NCBI GenBank assembly: GCA_018806915.1
Contig: JAGKQI010000102.1
Location: 186,001 to 250,000 of the forward strand
Reading direction: 5' to 3'
From: Phytophthora colocasiae
Taxonomy: Eukaryota; Oomycota; Peronosporomycetes; Peronosporales; Peronosporaceae
Length of the DNA stretch: 64,000 nt
Part shown: piece by piece, positions 21,534 through 30,320 of the stretch
Layout of the letters: every line of letters begins with the position of its first letter
Numbering within the stretch: the first letter of the stretch is position 1
Position numbers and translations under genes: made by a program
The notes under the pieces: generated by a model
Told to the model about the DNA's origin: nothing
Database searches by the model: none
What the model saw: the letters and a program-made list of their open reading frames with translations, nothing else

Positions 21534-22370
21534 ATGCCGGCCTTCCAACAGCAGACGATCGTGGACTTCGTGACGGTGAAGGACGCCTCAGCCACGCAGC
21601 AGAAGCTGCAGACTGTGCACAACGGACGTGGCTTCTGCGAGAAGGACAGCGTGCCCACCTTGGAGACGTACCTGACTGAGCAGGTGCAGAACAAGTTCGT
21701 GGACATCGACGCTGACTTGGCACTGCTCAAGCTCTACCAGGTGTACCCTGCTACGATCAATGCCGAGAACGTGGCTAAAGTTCTGGTCAAGGGTGTCATG
21801 GCGCTCCCCTCCACTTTCTTCACTGGTGCTTCTACGATGGTCCCGGAGAGCATCCGTGAGGTATGAAACGCTTTCTGAGAATAATGTTTCTATTGGAATT
21901 GGAGGCTAACAATGACTGTTTATGGACATTGTAGGATGAAAATGTGACGGCGGCACTGCACGCTGGTTTCATGCTGCAGTCGTGCCTGTTTGAGGACTTC
22001 TGGAAGGAGGACGTGAGCTTCGCTGAGAAGGTGCCAGGCTTCCTGGAGTCGGTGCGCGCTTACATTCTAACGGCTATCAGCCGCAGCCACAGCGCTATCT
22101 CTACGGAGGTGTTCAAGGCTAAGCTGAATGTGTCTGACAAGGAAGTGGCTGACATTGTCGCTGGTACGTGGCACTTGCCAATTCTATTGTTGAAGTCGTA
22201 TCCTGACTGGTTTTGCTTGTTTTCCAATTGTTACAGCTGAGAAGTGGACTGTTGCGGGCAACTTGATTCAGATCAACCCCAATGAGGACAACCAGATGCA
22301 GGCCAAGAAGGTCCAGGAGAACATCGAGTTCGAGGACGTGCTCAAGGTCATCCACACCCTTTCTAGATAG
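21534..22370 (+). CDS. eukaryotic translation initiation factor 3 subunit K
   Basis: Three exons (21534-21860, 21935-22163, 22237-22370) give 229 residues, close to the usual length of eIF3k. Matching blocks include LETYLTEQVQNKFVDIDADL ALLKLYQ (the conserved NLAVLKLYQ region), a middle helical part with FMLQSCLFEDFW, and a winged-helix end with VAGNLIQINPNEDN and KVQENIEFEDVLKVI. eIF3k is a PCI-related, non-essential subunit of the cytosolic eIF3 complex, where it pairs with eIF3l. The frame is open upstream to 21345, but the conserved part begins after the ATG at 21534. Confidence 0.9.
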
Positions 22371-22616
22371 ATTTGTTGTTAAAGGGGAGGGAAGGAACTA
22401 GCAAATAGCGAAGGACCAGAGAATCAGGACTCAAATCAAGTTGGTGCACTCCGGGTGTCCATTGCGTGGTGTCCGGACGTGTTGCCGTTTTGCACATTCT
22501 ACTTACAGACGAGCAGTTTCTACTCTTATCAAACGAAGAAGAAATCAATATGGACACAAGGAAAATCTATAAACCTGGTAGTAGCCTTCAGCATCGTATT
22601 TCTGATCTACTGTAAT

Positions 22617-24161
22617 CTAACTGCTGGCATCCACACCGATGGTCCCGTTTGACTGAGCAGCCATGAGCGAATCCATCATGCCTACTACACCAAACACCTG
22701 CTTTTGCACGCGCAGTTCCTCGTTGAGCTTCTCGCGAAGTTTCACAAACAAACTGTCGATAAGCATGGACTGACTCAGCTTCGGTGCGTACAAGTCGCAC
22801 ACGATCGTGCACACAAGGATAAGCAGCGACGCATACTTCGGGTCCGTCACGTATTTGATGAGGAAAGCCAGCAGAGGCTCGAGTGACTCCTCGTCGCGTC
22901 CTCCAAGCGCACGCCTGAGACCAACGCGCAGGCGAAGCTCCTCGAGCATACTGGCAACGACAACCGGCGAGCGCGTGTCCAGCGCCTCGTTTAACGCCAG
23001 CTTGTAGTCGAACTTCCGCAGAGCACGATCGTACGGCTGAATACGCTTGTGTCGTGTAGTGGCCACCGTGTAGTCTGCAGTAGTTGGCTTGGCATTCTTG
23101 CCGCGAAGGAAGTACTTGTAACTGCCCCCGCGGATGATAGCCTGACGCGTCTTAAGCTCATTTTGCTCTGCACGCTTTGGAGTGCGTCGGCGGACAGCGA
23201 GGATACCGTCCACGGTACTAGCGAAAAGGTGCGAGTTTGTCGGCGACATGCCGAAGGCCAGCACGCCGCTCTTGTACTTGAATCCGTGTGCAAGTTCGTA
23301 TGTCTTCAGGTCGTAAATCTTCAGGTGTCCATCCAGCGATCCCGACAACAGACGAGTACCAGTGCCATCCAGACCCAAGCTGGTGATGGTCTTCTGGTGG
23401 CTCGAGAATGAGTGCAACATGCGTCCACCGCTGAGGATGTCCCACACCTTGATAGTGTTGCCACCAGCCGAAAGCAGTAGACTGCCACCAGGCATAATCA
23501 TACAAGTTTCCACCGGCGCACCATGGTCCAAGCTCATGGTGCTCTTGGACACGGTCTGGTCAGAGGCGCGCAGATCCCAGAGTTTCACAGTGTGGTCGTA
23601 CGAACCCGTGGCCCAAACGTTGTGCGACGATGGGTTGGCAGCTGAAGACCGTACGTAGTCCGAGTGCTCGCCCAGCAAAGCCAACGGCTTGCCAGTCGGC
23701 AGGTCCCAGTAGCGAGCCGTCTTGTCATCCGAGCACGACAGTACATGAACATTGTCGGCCGAGAAGCGCGTGCTGCGAATTGCAGCCGTGTGGCCCTTGA
23801 AGGAACGCAAAATTGCACGCGTGTTGATGTCCAGCACCTGTACGTGGGGCAATTCTCCGCCGGCCACCAGCAACTTTCCATCCGAACGGAAGGTTCCGGA
23901 GTACACCACATCGCGGAAGCGACTGAAAGTCTTGACGATCTCGTTGGTTGTGGTGCTGTACAAGTGGATGCGGGTCGACGAGGTGATGGCCACTTGGTGG
24001 GGTGCAACGGGGGACACATCAATGTGGGTGACGGGGCCAACCTGCTGCAGCTCCTGAGGGGCGTGGAACTTCTTCCAGTACGTGTTCTCGGCCGTCTCCA
24101 CCTCGGTCACAGCAGGGAACTGCTTGAGCACGAGGCGCTTGAACTCACCGCTAGTCGCCAT
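22617..24161 (-). CDS. UTP15-like U3 snoRNP WD40 protein
   Basis: A single-exon frame of 514 residues. The N-terminal part carries WD40 repeats at about residues 40-330, with SRIHLYSTTTNEIVKTFSRF, SDDKTARYWDLPTGK and GSYDHTVKLWDLRA. The C-terminal 150 residues (YDRALRKFDYKLALNEALD, then LLAFLIKYVTDPKYASLLI) match the UTP15 C-terminal helical domain. UTP15 is part of the t-UTP subcomplex of the nucleolar small-subunit processome, needed for 18S rRNA maturation and rDNA transcription. An upstream in-frame ATG at 24254 would add 31 residues; I prefer 24161 because the family sequence begins there. Confidence 0.9.
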   Translation of the reverse strand: MATSGEFKRLVLKQFPAVTEVETAENTYWKKFHAPQELQQVGPVTHIDVSPVAPHQVAITSSTRIHLYSTTTNEIVKTFSRFRDVVYSGTFRSDGKLLVAGGELPHVQVLDINTRAILRSFKGHTAAIRSTRFSADNVHVLSCSDDKTARYWDLPTGKPLALLGEHSDYVRSSAANPSSHNVWATGSYDHTVKLWDLRASDQTVSKSTMSLDHGAPVETCMIMPGGSLLLSAGGNTIKVWDILSGGRMLHSFSSHQKTITSLGLDGTGTRLLSGSLDGHLKIYDLKTYELAHGFKYKSGVLAFGMSPTNSHLFASTVDGILAVRRRTPKRAEQNELKTRQAIIRGGSYKYFLRGKNAKPTTADYTVATTRHKRIQPYDRALRKFDYKLALNEALDTRSPVVVASMLEELRLRVGLRRALGGRDEESLEPLLAFLIKYVTDPKYASLLILVCTIVCDLYAPKLSQSMLIDSLFVKLREKLNEELRVQKQVFGVVGMMDSLMAAQSNGTIGVDASS

Positions 24162-24419
24162 TGTCGAGCCTATCACTTGTGCGCAGCCTTTCTTGGCAGC
24201 AACTGGAGCACTGTTGGTGGCCAGCCAGCCAAAGCTGTCAAACTTTGCTACCACACCAATAATACACTAAGTTTAGGGCACTGCCGCAATCTATAGAAGG
24301 TTAACATATAGATTGTACTTGAAGTACCGTATTGTACCACTACTGCCATGCACCCACCATCCTGGCTGCTTTGCATCGCTTCGCTTCGATGTCTTCCTCA
24401 CACTTCAATCTGCCAAGCG

Positions 24420-25195
24420 ATGGCCACTTCCACGTTAAAGCAGCAGCGTAAGGATAAGGTGCTGGAATGGGCACGGCGTCCCCACCAGATGCCTCGGGAC
24501 GTGAACGGGAGGTTGATCTCGCACCATCAACTCGGCTTTTCGAGAAAGGTTTCCCCAATCGGCTTTACTTTAAAGGTGTTCCGTCCCACGGAAAACCTTA
24601 CAAGCGAGGGTTGGCAAACCACGTGGTTGGAATCAGTTTCGAGATTACTTCCGGGATCATCTCATCATTGTTGGCGACAACGATGAGAGGACTTATAAGT
24701 CGAACGCAAACATCTATGGTGAGGGCTACCATACCTATGTGAAACTTGAGAACGTTCTGCAGGAAGTCTTCACCACGACTGAGACCCTCCATGTAGATGT
24801 CACGAGCAACCCAGACCAAGCCTATGCGGTGCATCACAGGCCGCATGTAACTGCGATCCTCCAGCTCGTCATGGAGATCTACGTTCTCCACTGTGGATCA
24901 ACGTCATCTTTCGACCACAACACGTTTGGTGGCTCCGATTTCATTCTGAAGGTTGGGTCCGTCGTCTAAACCAGCACCAACAGACTACCGCAAATCTAGC
25001 GCCGTGGCGACGTGGTATTCCTGTATGGAGTGGAGATAGACGCGTGCGATCTAGTCCCTGCGGAGTGTCTGCTCAAGGTCTTGCTGACGAAGTTCGGCTT
25101 ATCTCACGTTATTGTTAATAACAAACGACGGAGACCTTCTCCTTCAATGAGAAGACTCTTCCGTTGATTCACGACGTAGTCTGCGGGATGGAAAG
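24420..25195 (+). pseudogene. broken repeat-borne gene with GIY-YIG/T5orf172-like motif, plus copy
   Basis: Starting at MATSTLKQQRKDKVLEWARR, pieces in several frames run through DYFRDHLIIVGDNDERTYKS and GSDFILKVG to EIDACDLVPAECLL. From about 24915 to 25190 the DNA matches the reverse complement of 26118-26450 almost base for base, but with two deletions and stops here. This copy retains an N-terminal half absent from the other. The FILKVG motif resembles the YvYKIGrT core of GIY-YIG/T5orf172 (MUG113-like) domains; this family link is tentative. Confidence 0.5.
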
Positions 25196-25319
25196 AGACT
25201 AATTCCGAGTACCAGTGGCCGGATTTCGAGTACACCAACCAACTTTGAGAGGTTTTGCAAAACGAATTGAGGTCAGTTCGTACCGGTACTTTTGCAGTTT
25301 TTATAGCGCACAACTCCAG

Positions 25320-25434
25320 GACAAGCGCGGTTGAGAACGCTGGCTGGCGGTTTAACGCTCCGTGTGCGGAGCACGCGGGCTTAAACCCCAGCATTGCCGA
25401 CAGATCAAGCGAAGGCGAAGCCGGAGCGGGCTTA
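25320..25434 (+). repeat. 115-bp hairpin-rich direct repeat, unit A
   Basis: Starts gacaagcgcgg and ends gcgggctta; repeated as unit B 204 bp downstream with few changes. Contains a stem-loop with arms ctgg.cggtttaa and ttaaacc.ccag around cgtgtgcggagcacg. Confidence 0.8.
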
Positions 25435-25523
25435 GGGTCTGCACTCGCGAGCGTAGCGAGCCGCTAGGGGTGGCTGGGATCGCGCGCAGCGCGCAGCTGG
25501 GTTGTAAAGGGCAGCAGAGAGAG

Positions 25524-25638
25524 GACAAGCGCGGTGGAGAACGCTGGCTGGCGGTTTAATGCTCCGTGTGCGGAGCACGCGGGCTTAAACCCCAGCGCTG
25601 CCGACAGATCAAGCGAAGGCGAAGCCGGAGCGGGCTTA
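25524..25638 (+). repeat. 115-bp hairpin-rich direct repeat, unit B
   Basis: Same length and boundaries as unit A, with single-base changes (for example taac to taat before gctccg, and gcattg to gcgctg). Confidence 0.8.
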
Positions 25639-25639
25639 A

Positions 25640-25688
25640 GCTGGCGGTTTAACGCTCCGTGTGCGAAGCACGCGGGCTTAAACCCCAG
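25640..25688 (+). repeat. partial third hairpin unit C
   Basis: Repeats only the stem-loop portion of units A and B, from gctggcggtttaac to aaccccag, with cggagc changed to cgaagc. Confidence 0.75.
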
Positions 25689-25761
25689 TATATGGATATG
25701 AGTTAAATTAATGAATGTTTCGCTATGGTAGTTCATGTCGTAATGTGTGAACATGCAGTCG

Positions 25762-26458
25762 TCATTCTGCCATGATTCCCTTGTACTTTTTTCCCGCCAA
25801 TTTTTTGTACTCGGAATTCTGCCATTGTACTCGGAATTCTACCGATGTGAACTCGGGTTTCGGCCGGTGCTGGCGGTATTGTCGGTTACCGGTATGTGTA
25901 CTCGATTTCCGGCTTCCAGTACTCGTGATTAGTCCGCTACCTCTGCGGGATACGCTACGTCTACGCGATATAAGCGCAAGGAAACGGACAGGTGGCGCCA
26001 CATAGAGGAGAAGCTGGCGAGGAAGCCCCTGCTCGTACAACGGATTCTCCACGGAGTTCTCGTGGTCGGGGACTAGTCTATCGATTGGCGGGTCGTAGAC
26101 GTAGCGTATCGCGCAGACTATGTCGTGAATCAACGGAAGAGTCTTCTTATTGAAGGAGAAGGTCTCCGTCGTTCGCTCTCCATTGTTATTAACAATAACG
26201 TGAGATAAGCCGAACTTCGTCAGCAAGACCTTGAGCAGACACTCCGCAGGGACTAGATCGCACGCGTCTATCTCCACTCCAAACAGGAATACTGTGACGC
26301 ATTCGTCAACTACAAATGGTCTTGTCGAGATTCGCCACGTCGCCACGGCTGGATTTGCGGTAGTCTGTTGGTGCTGGTTTAGACGACGGAGGATGTCGTT
26401 GGAACGCCCAACCTTCAGAATGAAATCGGAGCCATCAGACGTGTTGTGGCATCTACTG
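25762..26458 (-). pseudogene. repeat-borne gene with GIY-YIG/T5orf172-like motif, minus copy
   Basis: The frame is open from the tetraspanin 3' end to a stop at 25762. The recognisable part begins near 26450 with GSDFILKVGRSNDILRRLNQ, like the K-[IV]-GRT/S-xxxxRLxxH core of T5orf172/MUG113 (GIY-YIG-like) domains. It continues through FGVEIDACDLVPAECLLKVL and NNNGERTTETFSFNKKT. The tail is low-complexity and repeat-like. Relative to the plus copy the N-terminal half is missing and no good start codon precedes the conserved part, so I call it a truncated copy, though the 3' half could still be translated. GIY-YIG-type domains bind or cut DNA in other systems; no such activity is claimed here. 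Confidence 0.45.
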
Positions 26459-26525
26459 TAGTTGCAAATTAACTTCATATTCACACGTGCAAGCAGGCCG
26501 ACATTACTTTGCATATTTTTTTTTC

Positions 26526-27419
26526 TTACACCTTCGTAAGCCGCTCGTCCCTCGAACTTTTCGAGCGGCGAGCAAAGCATGCCAGTGCCACGATAGCGGC
26601 AGCTGCAATAGCTATCAACAGACCAGCAATCCCCATGGTGCCACTCCAGTCAATCGCCACGTCCAAGAAAATGGTACGGCACTGGCCATACGGAGCACCG
26701 TCAAAAACAGCACCAGCGGTTCCCGTCGCCAGGAAAGAAGCACACCATTGCCCAGTAGTTGCAGTACGAGGACACTTGCTCTCAGCCCAGGTAAGGATTT
26801 TGTCGTATTTAGCGAACGTTGTCGACATGTTGCAAGCCTCGCACACCGTCGCCAGGCCTTCAACGGTGCTGTTGAGCTCGTTACAGAGCGAAACAATACC
26901 CGTAGTGTTCGGAAGAAGATTCACCAGCGTCGTTGATGCATTCGGGAAAAATGTTCCGTACGCTTCTTGCGCCGTAGCGTTGTTGCAGTAGTAATATCCT
27001 TCGGCGTAGCAATACACCTCGTTAAACGTCTCGGCCAGCTTGGACTCCTGGTCTTCAGCGGGGAACGTGGATTCCTCCCAGTCTGTCATCTTTGTCTTGA
27101 ATGTGAAAGCCGTACCAGCCAGCACGCCGAACGCTGACATGGCAATAACCATGACGACGGAGTACAGCAGGAGTAGCAAACGGTTCTGGATGATGGCGCC
27201 CACGATTCCGATAAGGGCCAGCGTAATAGCCGCGATTCCCAAAATCTGCACCGCAGTCGTCGCTGTGTCGGCAGCAGACTCGTAGTCTGTGCCCACGAGT
27301 GCATCAGCCCAGCCACTGCTCTTAAGAGTCGATTTGAAGCGCAGCAGCAGAGCGCCGGCCACTAAGAAGCCAATGTTCACCAGGACCATCAGGCCGCCGG
27401 CGACTGTGAGGCGAGCCAT
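26526..27419 (-). CDS. tetraspanin-like four-helix membrane protein 1
   Basis: Single exon, 297 residues. There are four hydrophobic segments, at about residues 7-27, 55-80, 84-108 and 263-285. Between the third and fourth is a loop of about 150 residues with paired cysteines (EVYCYAEGYYYCNNAT, VCEACNMST, ESKCPRTA, QWCASF, GQCRTIF). This arrangement and the short tails fit oomycete tetraspanin-like proteins. The loop lacks a clear CCG motif, so membership is by topology. Such proteins organise plasma-membrane or vesicle complexes. Paralogous to 28697-29617 and to the broken gene at 27984-28528. Confidence 0.75.
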   Translation of the reverse strand: MARLTVAGGLMVLVNIGFLVAGALLLRFKSTLKSSGWADALVGTDYESAADTATTAVQILGIAAITLALIGIVGAIIQNRLLLLLYSVVMVIAMSAFGVLAGTAFTFKTKMTDWEESTFPAEDQESKLAETFNEVYCYAEGYYYCNNATAQEAYGTFFPNASTTLVNLLPNTTGIVSLCNELNSTVEGLATVCEACNMSTTFAKYDKILTWAESKCPRTATTGQWCASFLATGTAGAVFDGAPYGQCRTIFLDVAIDWSGTMGIAGLLIAIAAAAIVALACFARRSKSSRDERLTKV

Positions 27420-27983
27420 TTATTGCAATTCCTTGATGCGAGTGTTTGTGCGGGGATTCTTGTTGTCCGAAGCACCGATACGCGCAGATGGCTGTCGTGT
27501 CCGAAGCGCAAAAACAAGAATGATTTCTACCCAAGTCGAGCCGGAGATCAGCTCAAATCCCAGATGTATCAGTACTATCCGTTCTAACGAGTATTAGTTT
27601 GTCTAATGGAAATTATATGAATAACAGAACAATTCGTAATGCACTATAGTAGGCTATTCGTTTTCAAATGTCTAAAGAGGTCCGAAAGGACGATCTGATA
27701 CCAGCGGGGTTAAGTTGTCCCGCACTCGCACAAGACTTGTGCCACTTCGAAGAGGGCAAGTTCATCACAAAGATAACTAACTGCCTTGTACTGCAAGCAA
27801 CTACAGTAGCAGCGGTATCTGCACGTATATAGTAAGCTTAATGCAATCTCCGATAGCGACATCGCAACCTGACTACATGCATTGGTGCGTCGTGTACATA
27901 GAGTTTCAAGCGCACTACAAGCAAACTTTCCTTACTGCTGACTATCCAGGGTCGCCAAGCAATTTCAAGGTCATCGGAACGCC
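27420..27983. other. intergenic between divergent tetraspanin copies
   Basis: No gene is seen. It probably holds the promoter of the minus-strand tetraspanin and the disrupted upstream part of the plus-strand pseudogene. Confidence 0.5.
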
Positions 27984-28528
27984 ATGGGCCCCTGCATGGA
28001 CTGCCTTGCAAAATGCATCAGTGCACTGTTGCTGATCACCATCAACGTTTTCCTGGCATGCCTACTGGTCTCATATCAACGGTCTTGCGACAACGCTCAT
28101 CTGTGTAGCGCGAGCCGGACTCTGCTACTACATGGTCTTCGTGATACTCGTGCTACTGCTGTTCGCTCTCTTGACTGTCTGTTCCTTCCTGCTCTGGAGC
28201 ATGTTTTCTGGCTGGGAGGACGACCAATACCCAGATCTGCAACGAAGGTTCAGCCTCCGACGCGCTCACTATGTTCGCCCCCAACTTAAATTCAACAATC
28301 ACTTCAATGTTCGAGAACGTGACGGGCGGCGTCAATACGCTGTGTGAAGATTATTTAAGTGACTACGAAGAACTCACAGATGTCTGCAACGGTTGTGATA
28401 AAGCTCGCGAGTTCAAGCACTTTTCGTCCGTACTCGAAGTGTCGTGGTCGTGGTCGGCTCAGTGGCAGTCATTATCATGTCATGCTATCTGCGGCGTCGA
28501 GACATGTACGACGTTTGAGGCGTTTTAG
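27984..28528 (+). pseudogene. broken tetraspanin-like gene
   Basis: Fragments match the gene at 28697-29617 in order: MGPCMDCLAKCISALLLITI aligns with its start, the third helix follows in another frame (VFVILVLLLFALLTVCSFLL), and then ENVTGGVNTLCEDYLSDYEE and CNGCDKAREFKHFSSV in a further frame. The first loop and the last helix with tail are missing or scrambled. At least two frameshifts and a deletion separate it from a working copy. Confidence 0.75.
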
Positions 28529-28696
28529 AAGTAAGGAGCATCAAATATGACCCGTGACGTTTTGTGGCTGCTGATAGATAGTTGTCATCCACGAAAGGTG
28601 CGAAATATCTGGCCAGTACCAGAAGCATGCGTGCGTGCGTGCGAGCTGAGGTCATTTTGCCTTTAGACTTCTCGAAACAACCACTCGGAGACGGCA

Positions 28697-29617
28697 ATGG
28701 GACTATGCACTTACTTAGCGAAATGCGTTAGTGAGTTGATCTTGATCGGTATCAACTGCATCCTTGCATTAGGTGGTGCATTGGTGCTTTACGTTGGGAT
28801 ATATCTACGGCACTCGGGCTGGGTGGACGTCATTCAAGGATATTGGTCTCCGATCGACGGTATCGTCACGGCACTTATCGTCATCGGAGCGATTATCATC
28901 GGGTTAGCTGTGTTGGGATCCATCGCAGCATTATGTCGCTGGCGCTTCGGACTGTGCGTCTACGCAAGTATCGTGCTTCTCTTCTTCATCCTGTTTGTGG
29001 TAGTAGCCGTTGCAGCTTTCCTACTACGGCATCGCGCCAACGACTGGGAAGATTCGTCGTATCCAGCCAGCAGCGACGAGGAATCTGTCAAGGAGAACTT
29101 CGATCAAGCGTATTGCTACGCGCAAGGCGAATATATCTGCAACCAGGCGTCAGTATCAGATGCACTCACGATGTTTGTTCCGAGTCTCGACTCTTCTATT
29201 GTATCACTTTTCGAAAACATGACCGGTGGTGTCAATGCTCTGTGTGACGACTATTTGGGCGACTACGACCAACTCTCGAGTGTCTGTGACGGATGCGATC
29301 AAGCACGGCAGTTCAAGAGCTTCTCATCCGTGGTCGATTGGGCCAACGACAAATGCCCCCGCTCTTCTGATCTCCTGATATGGTGTGGGGTTTTCCTCAG
29401 TACTGGGAGCACTAATAGCTCTTCTGGAACGGCACCATACTCCGAATGCCGAACGGAATTCCTGAACCTTGTGGAGAAATATGCGTTGTGGCTCGGCATC
29501 GGTAGCATTATCGTTTGCGCCGGTGCACTCATGGTGATCACCTTCGCCTGCATCTTGCGGCGTCGCAGCAGCCGTCCAGCATCACCACAAATGCACGCGG
29601 CATACGGACGCTTCTAA
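28697..29617 (+). CDS. tetraspanin-like four-helix membrane protein 2
   Basis: Single exon, 306 residues. It has four hydrophobic segments and a Cys-rich large loop after helix three (QAYCYAQGEYICNQAS, VCDGCDQAR, DKCPRSSDL, IWCGVF, SECRTEF), with the same cysteine order as the minus-strand tetraspanin at 26526. N-glycosylation sites occur in the loop, for example ENMTGG. The basic, Arg-rich C-terminal tail is cytosolic. It lies directly downstream of a decayed copy of itself, so the family here is expanding and decaying by local duplication. Confidence 0.78.
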   Translation: MGLCTYLAKCVSELILIGINCILALGGALVLYVGIYLRHSGWVDVIQGYWSPIDGIVTALIVIGAIIIGLAVLGSIAALCRWRFGLCVYASIVLLFFILFVVVAVAAFLLRHRANDWEDSSYPASSDEESVKENFDQAYCYAQGEYICNQASVSDALTMFVPSLDSSIVSLFENMTGGVNALCDDYLGDYDQLSSVCDGCDQARQFKSFSSVVDWANDKCPRSSDLLIWCGVFLSTGSTNSSSGTAPYSECRTEFLNLVEKYALWLGIGSIIVCAGALMVITFACILRRRSSRPASPQMHAAYGRF

Positions 29618-29984
29618 AGCGTTACCGCGCGCCAGTAACACCTGCCCACATTGGCACCGCGAACGATCAACAGCGCTTAAGTCTTCTATCACGTGAGCTT
29701 CCGAGGTTTTAACGCCAGCCACGCCCATTATTATCGAAGCCAACTCTTAGGCACTGCACGTTCCTGAAAATCCGGCCGAAAAATTTCGCGTCTTTCCTTT
29801 GATTTTTATATCGTACTTATTAGAATCTATTTGAAACGGCTTTTGGCTTGACTATGCCTTATGAGTCTACCTCGTTCACCACTATCGCTATCGCCACAGT
29901 AGCCTAGGTACTCTTGGGCCTTTAACATCAGTGATCTGACAGGACTCCTCGACGAAGGCTCGCCGATTCAGCAAGAATTGCCAG
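29618..29984. other. spacer with 3' part of TnpB/Fanzor-like relic
   Basis: 29880-29960 matches the tail of the relic at 8269-8499 (tactcttgggcctttaacat and flanks). The rest shows nothing. Confidence 0.5.
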
Positions 29985-30173
29985 CTAAGCCAGCAAACTT
30001 ACGTTCTTGTGAAGAATATTAGCACTCACATCGCGGTCCAGAACAGCATGGCAGCTTCCGCATCGAAAAACACGAGATCCACCCAAGTTTTCTTTGATCA
30101 CTCCACAGCTTGAACACGTCTTCGACGTGTACTCTTCTTCACAGTCGATGACACGACCGCCAGTGCGTTTCAT
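29985..30173 (-). pseudogene. TnpB/Fanzor-like zinc-ribbon remnant
   Basis: The frame encodes a full OrfB-type zinc ribbon: EEYTSKTCSSCGVIKENLG then FRCGSCHAVLDRDVSANIL. These are two CxxC pairs preceded by the E-x-YTSKTCSxCG block and followed by LDRDxxAxNI, the signature that ends TnpB (IS605 OrfB) and Fanzor RNA-guided nucleases. Upstream on the minus strand, in broken frames, IFDIVVPK and SLKFKQLLKYKMKRTGG match the preceding catalytic-region spacing. The remaining RuvC-like core is missing or unreadable. It is a relic, not a functional nuclease. Tetraspanin 2 and the EF-hand gene flank it. Confidence 0.75.
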
Positions 30174-30320
30174 CTTATACTTCAGTAGCTGTTTAAACTT
30201 GAGACTGTCTCTGGTCGATGATCGCGATTCCTACACTTCAACGCCAGTCTAAGATTGCAGCACACCACTACCGAGCTTTTGGTACGACAATGTCGAAGAT
30301 AGCAATGAGCGTGCATTTCG

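Noticed and set aside
23664..24296. 210-codon plus-strand frame opposite UTP15
   Set aside because: Antisense shadow of a strongly biased coding region, with no domain.
25254..25690. Possible CRISPR-like array
   Set aside because: Only two full units plus a fragment, unit length 115 bp, spacing irregular, eukaryotic context.
25254..25754. Minus-strand frames repeating GFKPACSAHGALNRQPAFST
   Set aside because: They are translations of the 115-bp hairpin repeats; similarity between frames reflects DNA repetition, not protein genes.
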